Part shown: piece after piece, positions 9,138 to 18,300 of the stretch
Layout: each line of letters opens with the position of its first letter
Numbering within the stretch: position 1 is the stretch's first letter
Assembly (NCBI GenBank): GCA_046483025.1
Contig: JAWODZ010000116.1
Span: 5,336 to 69,335 of the forward strand
Origin: CAYUAG01 sp046483025
GTDB lineage: Bacteria; Zhuqueibacterota; QNDG01; CAYUAG01
Length of the DNA stretch: 64,000 nucleotides
Direction of reading: 5' to 3'
Notes under the pieces: generated by a model
Database searches by the model: none
What the model was told of the DNA's origin: nothing
The model's input: only the letters and a program-made list of their open reading frames with translations
Translations under genes and position numbers: made by a program

Positions 9138-9725
9138 CTAATATGATAATGATCGTGTAATAACTCTGGGAATTGTATCACCATAAGCACTGCATTGGTC
9201 AAGTATATAATTAAAAATTCTAAATTCAATATTTCTATCAGCCCGGATTTCTACTGAATTATTAAGATTTGGTTTCAAAAAATGAGCTTTTTTATAATCA
9301 TTGATTGACTCTCTAATCAATTGACAGGCAGAAAGTGAGGCAAAGGCATTATCATTCAAATTTAAAAAATTATCTGGAAACGTGTCACATCGTGCATCCT
9401 CAATTGCCTCTCTTTTAGCATGACTATATTTTGTAGTATCTCCGGAAGGAAGTAAAACATACAGAACTCTGGGATTGGTAATATCATCCTCTACAAACTT
9501 TACTTCAAACATTAAGGTAGTTAAAATTATATCTTTTTCTTCGGTTAAATTACTGTTTATAGCGGGTAGATCTAATCTTTTGATGGGTTGCCCTCCGGCA
9601 TGATGGGAAATATCCGGATTTGTATAAGATAGAGTAACCAGAGAAAAAATTAAAAGCAAAAAAATCATATCAATCATTCCCGGAAGTGAAATACCTTTTT
9701 TCGGATAATCCTTTTTAAAAGACAT
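9138..9725 (-). CDS. ExbD/TolR-family protein (first copy)
   Basis: The 195-residue protein has a basic N-terminus and one membrane helix, GMIDMIFLLLIFSLV, again with the conserved Asp after a hydrophobic pair. The periplasmic part is about 150 residues and contains RADRNIEFRIFNYILDQCSA, like the end of ExbD domains where the protein samples a D-R-x-x-x-Y/F motif. Its ATG overlaps the stop of the ExbB-like gene (TAATG), so translation is coupled. The periplasmic part has two cysteines in a segment (DARCDTF...LSACQL) that could form a disulfide; this is an inference. It would pair with the second ExbD-like protein and the ExbB-like channel. Confidence 0.85.
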   Translation of the reverse strand: MSFKKDYPKKGISLPGMIDMIFLLLIFSLVTLSYTNPDISHHAGGQPIKRLDLPAINSNLTEEKDIILTTLMFEVKFVEDDITNPRVLYVLLPSGDTTKYSHAKREAIEDARCDTFPDNFLNLNDNAFASLSACQLIRESINDYKKAHFLKPNLNNSVEIRADRNIEFRIFNYILDQCSAYGDTIPRVITRSLSY

Positions 9726-11077
9726 TAATCATCCCTTTTATCATGAATCTTTTCGGATAATCTAACATACAATTTTTCCCACTTCATATAGATTCTCTTC
9801 AATTTATTATTAAAATAATAATACACCATTAAAAATATAAAACTGATTGCCAGGCCTTCTATAGTAGTCCACAATGCTTCATTGATACCTCCGGATAATT
9901 CTGTTATCATTTGCTGTCCCTGAGAAATACTAGGTTGTATATCATCGAAAACTTTGGATATTCCTGTGGCTGTACCAAATAATCCCACAATAGGAGCCAA
10001 AGTACCAATATTCCATAACCAGTCAACATGACTTTTACGTCTTAAAATTTCAATTTCAGAAGCAGCCCGGTTTTCTATGGCCCTGTCCACTTCTTTTGAT
10101 ACTTCTATCCAGTGATAGCCATTAATTTCATGACTTTCAAGACCCACTTTAAAAATATTTACCGTAGGTATATGCTTCCATTTTTCTTTATCATTAATTT
10201 CTTTGATTAATGTCTGAATTCCTTTCATACCCTCATCTGCCCAATGTTTTACATTGGCACCTTCTACTTCAGAAATAGAAATTTCTTCATTCTTCTTTAA
10301 TCTTTTATTTATTTCACTGTTAATTTGTTCCTTTGAATGAGTGATTATTCTGTTCCAGTATTCTAGAATATAACTAAATTCATCTGATAAAACTCTGTCA
10401 ATATCTTTATTAAATAATTTTGTTTTTTTAATATACTTTCTTTCCTCAACCGGAAAAACTCTATTATAATTTAATCGAGGTAGAAAAAGAAAAATAAAAG
10501 GTATTAAGGCTAACATAAATATCCATAACACAAAAAATGCACCTTTTCCGGTTACGGAAGCATTCTCATATTTTTCCCCTTTACCTAATAAAGATAAAGG
10601 AAGTTTACCTAAAAAAATTAACTTAATTACATTAGGTATCTTTACATAATTTCTTGTTTTTCCAATAATAGTATAAGAAGTATCTGAAATTACATGATAT
10701 GATGAACCTTTAAATCCTTTTATATACAAATTCCATCTGATTCCGGCCTGTTTATTCTGAAAAGTATAGGGGTCATTTGCATTTAATACATCTGAAGAAT
10801 CAATCAGATCGGATACCGTTGCATTTTCACAATAGATTCGATAATGATCAAATCCCGATTGATTATCATATCCGGATAATCTCCATCTAACAGTAATATC
10901 CCCGGAAATTGGTCTGATGAAAAACCTTTTTTTAATATTCTCTTTTTTAACTTCAAGAATCTGGGCAGGATAGTAATTATTATTATCTTGTGCATAGATA
11001 TTTATTGAAGATAGAACAGACAAAAGAATAATCATAAAAATAATTGTATTTTTTTTCACACCATTCATATTTAACAT
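9725..11077 (-). CDS. ExbB/TolQ-family motor protein with extra N-terminal extracytoplasmic domain
   Basis: I choose the ATG at 11077, because a GGAGG lies 5 bases upstream; this gives 450 residues. A signal-like helix (TIIFMIILLSVLSSINIYAQ) is followed by about 140 residues of a fibronectin-like domain (ITVRWRLSGYDNQSGFDHYR), a membrane helix (GKGAFFVLWIFMLALIPFIF), a 150-residue cytoplasmic helical region, and the MotA/TolQ/ExbB core with two helices: IGTLAPIVGLFGTATGISKV and the T-T-I-E-G-L-A-I-S motif. These are the defining ExbB features. Normal ExbB proteins have three helices and no N-terminal Ig-like domain exposed outside, so the front part is unusual. Both ExbD-like genes follow directly. 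Confidence 0.85.
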   Translation of the reverse strand: MLNMNGVKKNTIIFMIILLSVLSSINIYAQDNNNYYPAQILEVKKENIKKRFFIRPISGDITVRWRLSGYDNQSGFDHYRIYCENATVSDLIDSSDVLNANDPYTFQNKQAGIRWNLYIKGFKGSSYHVISDTSYTIIGKTRNYVKIPNVIKLIFLGKLPLSLLGKGEKYENASVTGKGAFFVLWIFMLALIPFIFLFLPRLNYNRVFPVEERKYIKKTKLFNKDIDRVLSDEFSYILEYWNRIITHSKEQINSEINKRLKKNEEISISEVEGANVKHWADEGMKGIQTLIKEINDKEKWKHIPTVNIFKVGLESHEINGYHWIEVSKEVDRAIENRAASEIEILRRKSHVDWLWNIGTLAPIVGLFGTATGISKVFDDIQPSISQGQQMITELSGGINEALWTTIEGLAISFIFLMVYYYFNNKLKRIYMKWEKLYVRLSEKIHDKRDD

Positions 11078-11102
11078 TTTATCCTCCATCAAAGAATACA
11101 CC

Positions 11103-12137
11103 TTATATTAAATAAATAAAATATATCATCCGGGTTTCAATAACATGATTGGAATAAGTATCCCTAATCCTGTTATACGTAAAACCAATCGGTAATTTTT
11201 CCAAATCAATCTTCATACCTAAAAAGTTAAACTTTCTGATAATATTATTTGATATTACAAACTCCGCACTTATCTGCCATCCTTCTCCGTTAAAAATTTC
11301 TAATTCTTTATTCTTATTTGCATATCGTATTTGATATTCCGGCAGCCATCTGACAGAAAACGCCATATATCTTCTGGGCATCAGTTCCAGATCAAAACCA
11401 AAAGAAAAAGAAAAAAAATTGGATGCGAATCTATTGATCCCGGTAGAAAACCACATTGTCGAAATATCTACAGCAGGGTACAGGCAAAAATATACATTTT
11501 TATCAAGAATCATTCTTGATGTGAGCGATAATCCCATCCCTGTCTGAGAAAGTAAATATATTTTTTCCAAAAAGTCAAGAGAAGAAAAAAACAAATTTCT
11601 TTGCTGAAAAACAATCCCTAATGATTTGAAATCCTGAAAACTATATTTGCTCTCCACGTTTTGGAGAAAATTTTGAAACTCAGAAGTCTTAGAGTGATGC
11701 AAGAACTGTATCTCAAGCGCATGGATATAATCTAAAGGTGGTAGATTTTCTCCTTGATTATTACATTTATATCGAAAAGTTCTTACTGGTGACGCTATTT
11801 CTTTTCTCTGTTGAATGGCTTTGACATGCCATTGATACACCCCCGACCGTTTCAAAATTCCTTTAATATTTCTTAAAGTAAAGGAGACCTCGGAATCATC
11901 ATCAAATATATGAATTTCTCGCTTAAAACTCTTATCCTCAATAGTTATAACTAATAAATACTTATTAATATCCACCAAACCTTCCCATTTAAACATCAGA
12001 CTATCTTCAGTAACCAGTACATTTTTCTCAGGCAGAAGGAGATCAATTCCAAAGCGTTGGGAAGCGAAAAATGTTGACGGGATAAATAAAAAAAGTAAGA
12101 TTAATATTATTGAATTACTTTTTAAAAATATATTCAT
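11103..12137 (-). CDS. Exported protein of unknown function, possible outer-membrane barrel
   Basis: The first ATG of the frame is at 12137 (a TTG lies at 12152), giving 344 residues. A signal peptide (IILILLFLFIPSTFFAS) is followed by a fibronectin/Ig-like domain around residues 25-120 (LMFKWEGLVDINKYLLVITI ... SGVYQWHVKAI). The last 150 residues alternate hydrophobic and polar residues, are rich in F/Y/W and end in MIYFIYLI, as barrel strands do. No known family is recognised. It sits 25 bases after the PorV-like gene and 25 before the ExbB-like gene. An outer-membrane partner of the motor is plausible. Confidence 0.55.
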   Translation of the reverse strand: MNIFLKSNSIILILLFLFIPSTFFASQRFGIDLLLPEKNVLVTEDSLMFKWEGLVDINKYLLVITIEDKSFKREIHIFDDDSEVSFTLRNIKGILKRSGVYQWHVKAIQQRKEIASPVRTFRYKCNNQGENLPPLDYIHALEIQFLHHSKTSEFQNFLQNVESKYSFQDFKSLGIVFQQRNLFFSSLDFLEKIYLLSQTGMGLSLTSRMILDKNVYFCLYPAVDISTMWFSTGINRFASNFFSFSFGFDLELMPRRYMAFSVRWLPEYQIRYANKNKELEIFNGEGWQISAEFVISNNIIRKFNFLGMKIDLEKLPIGFTYNRIRDTYSNHVIETRMIYFIYLI

Positions 12138-12162
12138 AAAATAACAAATCAATCAATAACTC

Positions 12163-14211
12163 TTAATAGACTAAGCTATGCAATTCAGAATACTTTTGCA
12201 TGAGCTCAGAAGCGATTCTTTTTAACTCAATCCAATTTTCTTCCTTGAGGTTTTTGATAATTTTTTCAAATTTTTCCTCTACAATTTCTCCAAAATCCAG
12301 AAATGGATATAATTTTTGTGTTTCTAATAAAAGTGAAACACCTTTTTTTATATCAATATATTCATCACGCATTATAAAACTAATGCCTTTTAAAAACTGA
12401 ACATCATCAGCTATATATTGATCACTGATGATTGGATATCTGGGATAGTCCTCATGTAACTTGGAACTAAAACTGTCTAATATATCCTTACTTAAGGTTT
12501 CAAAAGCAGACTCATACTGCCCATTATATAAAAGAGTTTCCCCCAGAGATAAAAAGGAAAGGGTAACCATATTTCTGTAATCTAATAGTTCATCATATTG
12601 CTCTATGGTTCTTATAGCATCACTAAACATGGTAATGGCAGAATCCCAATTGCCAACTTCTTTATGACATACTCCTAATAAATAATAGGTTTTTAAACTT
12701 TTATCCTGGAGAGAATCCAGAACATTAATAGCTTTATTGATCTGATTTGAAATAATCAATACTTCTGCATATTCAATCAGATGCTCAGAAGTTAAAGATT
12801 GATAATCATCATTATATATAGGAGTATATTCTTCAACAGCATCCCTGGCAGCACTTTTTGCTTTATCGATTTTACCTCTCCTCAGATACTTTCTTGCATC
12901 ACTGACCAATAAATTTGCCTTGCCAATACCACCTCTGAGATAATAATACCTGCGAAGCATAAGACTGTCCTCTTCTATTTCAACAAGCCTATCAATGGAC
13001 TGATTAATAAAATTATTTGGATATTGTGCAATGACTCTTATTAGATCTTTTTCTTTCGATGAAGGTTCTACCTCATCTTCTGCTTTTTGAAAAAAATAAA
13101 CTGGATTAAAAATATTTCCCAGTTTAAAAGTAAGGAAAAATCGATTATCTTCCGGCAAGGTTGGATGATAACAGTAAGAATAATCTACCTGGAGCGAAGT
13201 CTGGTGTGCAAAGGGAATTGATAATCCTAATCCCAGGGAAAAATCCTCGGTTCTGTTATTAAGCCCCATCCGGGGATACAGAATATAATCATTATTTAAC
13301 AAAGGAAAGAATCCTTCCATACCAAAATAATAACCTGGGCTGGATCCTTTAAAATATTCATAGTCAAGAGAAGTCAGTATATAGGATTCCTTAAAAAATT
13401 TCCGCATTGATTTCCAGCTGATCGGAATCCAATCTTTAAAAATAATCTTATAGCTTAATCCACCCCGGAAAACAACCGGAAAATAATCCTTTTCATCATC
13501 ATAATCGCTCCAGCCAGGTCGAATAATATTCTGTACAGCAAACCCTAATCTTAGGGGCAAGAGATAACGCAGGGAAACAAGATTAAAAATTGGAGCATGA
13601 ATCGGCTGAAAAATTAAACCTATATCTGCACCGTATGACCATTTATTTTTTATATTATTATAATTAACTTCGGAAGTAGACTGAAGGTCACTAATATTTT
13701 GATTTACTAATTTTAGATTAAAACCGTAGCTCAGTATCCCCCAGGTAGTAATTTCCTCCCGGGCCCAGGCACCAACAAAAGCATTTTCATTAAAACCAAA
13801 ATCACCTAAATAAATCCCTTGGTTATTCCGCTGTTCATATCCTGTTGAAGCCAACCCCACCCAACCAAATCCTATACTTGATGATGAACCAAGAAAAAAA
13901 TTATTGGAATTCTTCATCATTCGAGGAATGACAAATCCAACATGAGAAAAACGACTGTCATAATAAAGGTTTGTATACATGGATGTTAATTCTATTCTAT
14001 CTGCAGCAATTATTCCGGCAGGATTCCAAAAAACACCACTGGCATCATTAGCCAAAGAAATAAAAGACCTGCCCATACCAAGTGCCCGGCCGCCAATTCC
14101 ATAACGAAGAAACGTTCCTGGTTGTCCGCTATCTTCTTGAGAAAAAACAAACTGCAGAGAAATAATTATAAAAATGCCAGTTAATGTTCGCTTAAGCAAT
14201 ATTTTCATCAT
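12163..14211 (-). CDS. PorV/PorQ-like outer-membrane protein with C-terminal TPR region
   Basis: The 682-residue protein has a signal peptide (MMKILLKRTLTGIFIIISLQ) and then the family signature IGGRALGMGRSFISLANDAS with G-V-F-W-N-P-A-G, as in PorV/PorQ/UPF0164 barrels. The barrel covers about residues 25-375. Residues about 390-682 are TPR-like helices (YYLLGVCHKEVGNWDSAITM). PorV is a T9SS component that binds cargo C-terminal domains at the outer membrane, and a T9SS-tail cargo gene lies upstream in the same unit. A barrel with a TPR tail of this size is unusual. No other T9SS component (PorT, SprA, GldK-N) is in the window, so the T9SS link is an inference. Confidence 0.72.
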   Translation of the reverse strand: MMKILLKRTLTGIFIIISLQFVFSQEDSGQPGTFLRYGIGGRALGMGRSFISLANDASGVFWNPAGIIAADRIELTSMYTNLYYDSRFSHVGFVIPRMMKNSNNFFLGSSSSIGFGWVGLASTGYEQRNNQGIYLGDFGFNENAFVGAWAREEITTWGILSYGFNLKLVNQNISDLQSTSEVNYNNIKNKWSYGADIGLIFQPIHAPIFNLVSLRYLLPLRLGFAVQNIIRPGWSDYDDEKDYFPVVFRGGLSYKIIFKDWIPISWKSMRKFFKESYILTSLDYEYFKGSSPGYYFGMEGFFPLLNNDYILYPRMGLNNRTEDFSLGLGLSIPFAHQTSLQVDYSYCYHPTLPEDNRFFLTFKLGNIFNPVYFFQKAEDEVEPSSKEKDLIRVIAQYPNNFINQSIDRLVEIEEDSLMLRRYYYLRGGIGKANLLVSDARKYLRRGKIDKAKSAARDAVEEYTPIYNDDYQSLTSEHLIEYAEVLIISNQINKAINVLDSLQDKSLKTYYLLGVCHKEVGNWDSAITMFSDAIRTIEQYDELLDYRNMVTLSFLSLGETLLYNGQYESAFETLSKDILDSFSSKLHEDYPRYPIISDQYIADDVQFLKGISFIMRDEYIDIKKGVSLLLETQKLYPFLDFGEIVEEKFEKIIKNLKEENWIELKRIASELMQKYSELHSLVY

Positions 14212-14237
14212 ATATCTACTCTAACTATTTATACTGT

Positions 14238-15314
14238 TTACCTTACTACTGCTATTTTACAATACAAATCACTTGATCCGGGAACGATACATATATATCC
14301 GCCTGATGATACCATCTCATTTTCTCCATTCAGTCCGTCCCATTCAAAAAAATAATTCCCCCAGGTTCTCTTCAATTTTCTCACTAAATTTCCAAATAAG
14401 TCATAAATCCTAACTTCTTCAACATCCTTATTCTCAATTTTTATAATAGATTTTTCACCTTTTTTAGGATTAAAAGGATTGGGAAAACAAAACATTTCCG
14501 AACTGGATGAAATCCAGAATAAAGTAAATTCTCTTTTATAAGATTTTCTGCCGGCAAGATCAGAAATCCAGAAATCCAAATGCAGTTGTTCCTGTTCAGA
14601 TGCTAATAAGTGATACGTGAATTCTCTATTAATATATATTTCAGGTGGTTCTATGTTTATAATAGTAGTATCTGCTTGTGAATTGATATCATTTGATTCT
14701 CTTATATATATCTTTTCAACTTTACCTAGTATAGAATCACTGGCAATAATAAAAAAATGTAAAGTGTTACCCAATACCCAATTTGTATTATCTCCCTGCT
14801 GTAAATCTGCAATATGTAACTTATGAATAACCGGAGGATTTTTATCCTGAATTGATATTTCCGGTTCTGACCAGTAGCTTAAACCATTTTGTCCTGTTGA
14901 ATCAATTCCGATATAGCGTAAACGGTATTCTATAGGAACACCAGCAGGTAAATTCATAAAAGTTGCCGAATCAACATTAGAATCAACAAATCCCCATAAT
15001 TCAATATTATTGTATACCGCCTGTACTTCATAAAGAATTAAAGACGCTTTTAGTTTTTCCAGTGATGTTTGAATACTGTCATTATCCCATTTGATGGTAT
15101 TTATATTATTAAGGCTGTATTCAGGCTCTGGTAATAATTCCGGAGCAGGAAATATAGTATCCAACATGGCTTTTTCAAAAAAAGAATACTGCTGTATTGT
15201 TTCCGGTGTACTCCAGGCTTGAATTCTTTTCTGCTGTGAATAAGAATAATGTGTAACAATAAAACAAAACAAAATAATAATGCATAGAAAAGGAATATCA
15301 CTATTTTTCTTCAT
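14238..15314 (-). CDS. Secreted protein with FlgD/T9SS-type C-terminal domain
   Basis: The start at 15314 is supported by a GAGGT seven bases upstream. The 358-residue protein has a signal peptide (IPFLCIIILFCFIVTHYSYS), one or two fibronectin-like regions, and a last 85 residues with the FlgD-Ig/T9SS sorting pattern: C-F-P-N-P-F-N-P-K-K, VRIYDLFGNLVRKL, F-F-E-W-D-G-L-N-G and S-S-G-G-Y-I. Such domains sort cargo to the outer membrane for secretion and attachment. The very last residues (LYCKIAVVR) are shorter than in most T9SS tails. It sits 26 bases before the PorV-like gene. Function unknown. Confidence 0.65.
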   Translation of the reverse strand: MKKNSDIPFLCIIILFCFIVTHYSYSQQKRIQAWSTPETIQQYSFFEKAMLDTIFPAPELLPEPEYSLNNINTIKWDNDSIQTSLEKLKASLILYEVQAVYNNIELWGFVDSNVDSATFMNLPAGVPIEYRLRYIGIDSTGQNGLSYWSEPEISIQDKNPPVIHKLHIADLQQGDNTNWVLGNTLHFFIIASDSILGKVEKIYIRESNDINSQADTTIINIEPPEIYINREFTYHLLASEQEQLHLDFWISDLAGRKSYKREFTLFWISSSSEMFCFPNPFNPKKGEKSIIKIENKDVEEVRIYDLFGNLVRKLKRTWGNYFFEWDGLNGENEMVSSGGYICIVPGSSDLYCKIAVVR

Positions 15315-15387
15315 TTACTGGACCTCGCAGAATGTTCTATTACATTAAATAAATTCAAAACTTTTTTATCCTGATAGTAAGAAGTTT

Positions 15388-18300
15388 CTATTTTATTAAT
15401 AACATTTTAGTTTCATTTCTCCACAACTTGCCACTTTTAGTTTTCACGGTAAGAAAACAAATATAGATACCCGAAGAAACATATTTTTTATGCATATCAG
15501 TACCATCCCAGGTAACTGAATAGCTGCCCGGAGAAAGACTGCTTCTTGTAAATCCTCTAACAAATGATCCCCTCATATTAAAAATACTTATGGTTACATC
15601 TGATTGTTCTGGAATCTCATACCTTATTTCTGTAGTACTATTAAAAGGATTTGGTTTGTTGGGATGTAAATTAAATGATAATATGCTATTATTACTCTCC
15701 TCAATTCCGGTTAAACATTTATTACCTGATGAATTATCCATAAAAGCTGCTAATAAGGACCACGCACTCTCAATCATGTGCCCATTCTCAGCCTTTTTTC
15801 TTACCTTCAATCTAAACCAAGTAGTGTCAATTTTAATTGATCCCCAGCCGGTTGTACAGCTGCAGGTCTCACTGACAGTCCATCCAATCTGACATAATAA
15901 ACGATCAGTAAGGTCGTCATCCTGATAAGCAAGTGGAAAATGAGAAGGATCCTGGGCAATTTCAATAAAATATTCCAGGGAATCATTTGATTCAATCTCC
16001 GGAATACTACACACTTTGTAATCTATAGGATCCGGAGGAGGCGGTGTTGCCAGAAAATTTTCAGCATTGATGGTTGTATCACCCTGAGTAATATTTCCAG
16101 CACTGTCAATAACATTGATCTGCCACTGATAATTTCTATTAAGAGTATAACCTTGATAAACGTAGTTCTGCATTGTATCAGTTGTGTCAACAGGTATTTC
16201 ATCCTGAATCCATTTCTCACCATTCAATTCTCTTACAATTCGATATAATTTGGCATTCCACATTATATTTCGGTTAGTATCAACTGTTCCTTTTTCAACT
16301 CCTTCACCACTCCAGGTACAAGAAACTTTAATAGAATCTGAAGCTGAATTATACGGTCCATTATATTTTACTTTAAAATCATTTACTGATGGAGAAGGTA
16401 TAGTATCATACACCGAAACTCTTAACCCATAAGAATCACTGGACCACACAACAGTCTCAGGTGCAATAACAATATTATTACCTGATTCATCCTGGAAAAT
16501 CTTGACAGCATTATGTCCCCATTTATCCTTGGCAGTAACCCGGATAAAAACAGGATCATTTTTTTGACTGGCTAATTCTGGAATTCTAACTTTTTTGTTC
16601 CTATTATAATCAGCTTTAATATAATCTGTGGTCACAGTCTGATCAGCAATAGGAGGAAAAGACGAACTGATACTCAACTGTATTAGTAGTGAATCTGCAT
16701 TCTCTGTTTCCAGTTCAATATCTTCACCGGTTTTATCATTAATCCATTTCCAGAATACCTGCAGAGAATCCTGATTAAAATATTCCAGAGTTCTGCTTGA
16801 ATCAATATCCGGAATAAATGCCACACTATCACAGGTAACTGTAACTGCATGCTCATCCAGAATTTGGTCTAAGGAATCTATAGCTTTAATTGTATAAGTA
16901 TAATCTTTACCATGTTTCAAATTATCAGAATTATCAACAAAAGATAAAATATCAGAGGGAAACGTCCATGTATTTTCTTGAGTATCATCTGCTGAACGGA
17001 CAACCTTAAAAGAATCAATTTTATATTTCCTGATAATTTCAGAATTATTCCAATAGATAAATATACTTTTGCCAGGCAATGCAAAAGACTCAAGAGAATC
17101 AAATAAACTGAAATCCGGTACAGTAAAAGGTCTTGACCAGGCGCTGGGTTTATAGGGATATGAGTTAGGTATTCCTCTTATTCTGAAAATATAATTATGA
17201 TCTGATACTACCCGAAAATCTTCAAAAAATTCATCTCCATCAATAGTATAAATGATTTCAGATTTTCTATAAAGATTACTCAATGAATCCTGGTAAATTT
17301 TTACTTCATATTTTATAATATCTCCTTCCTTAAGTAGAGAAGGAATCACTCTCTTCCAGCCAATTCTTATAAAATAATTATCATTTTGATTTTTTTTCTC
17401 ATAAAATACTACTTCCGGGGCAGAGTTACAGTAAGTTGTAACTTCATCAGTAGGATCACTCGTATCCTTAAAAACATCAATAGCTGTAATCGCATAATCA
17501 TAATCTCGATATCCAATTAAGGTATCACCCGGTTCATTTTTCAATTCATCCATCCCGTATTTATCAACCCAGCTAATCTTTTCCTTCCTGTTATATATTT
17601 CTCCAATTTTCTTACTATCACGAAAAATTTCATACCCGAAAGCATCCAGTGATGCTCTGGTCCAGCTAAGTTTTATATTCCCATTCCAGTCTACAGAATC
17701 AATTTTTGCTTGGAGATTTTCTGGTGTTCTATTTAAATTCCTTATTGCAATTAAAGTATTTGACCATAAACTGGAAACATTACCTATATAAACTGCTCTT
17801 GCTTTAATAAAGGAAACTTCATTTCCAGATAAGTCAACTTCTAAAGTATCCGTATCTCTGTTTAAATTTCTAATTGTCTGAAGTGTACCATTTACATCTA
17901 TTTCATATTTCAACACCTCAGTAATATTAAATTTATTAATTCCAGCAGCCACAATATCATTTTGAGTCCACAGTGTATCTTTATCGTCTGATAATTTTAT
18001 ATCTGAACCAGAATCAGTAAAAACAATTTCCGGTCCCTGTAAAGATCTTTCCTGAACTTCCCAGTCACTTTCATTGACTGCTCTCATATTTCCTAAATAA
18101 TCTTCAGAAGTGACTTTATAAGAAACAAGAGGATTCAATATTGTATAATCAGCTAAAATATTTAAAGTATCTATAAACTCAGTAGAAGTTGCTGTGCCGA
18201 TATTAACAAAATGTTCTTCAATCTCCTCAATTTTTCTCCACAAATAATATCTTTTAACCCCGGTCACTTCATCATATGCCGGCTCCCAGGATAAATTCAT

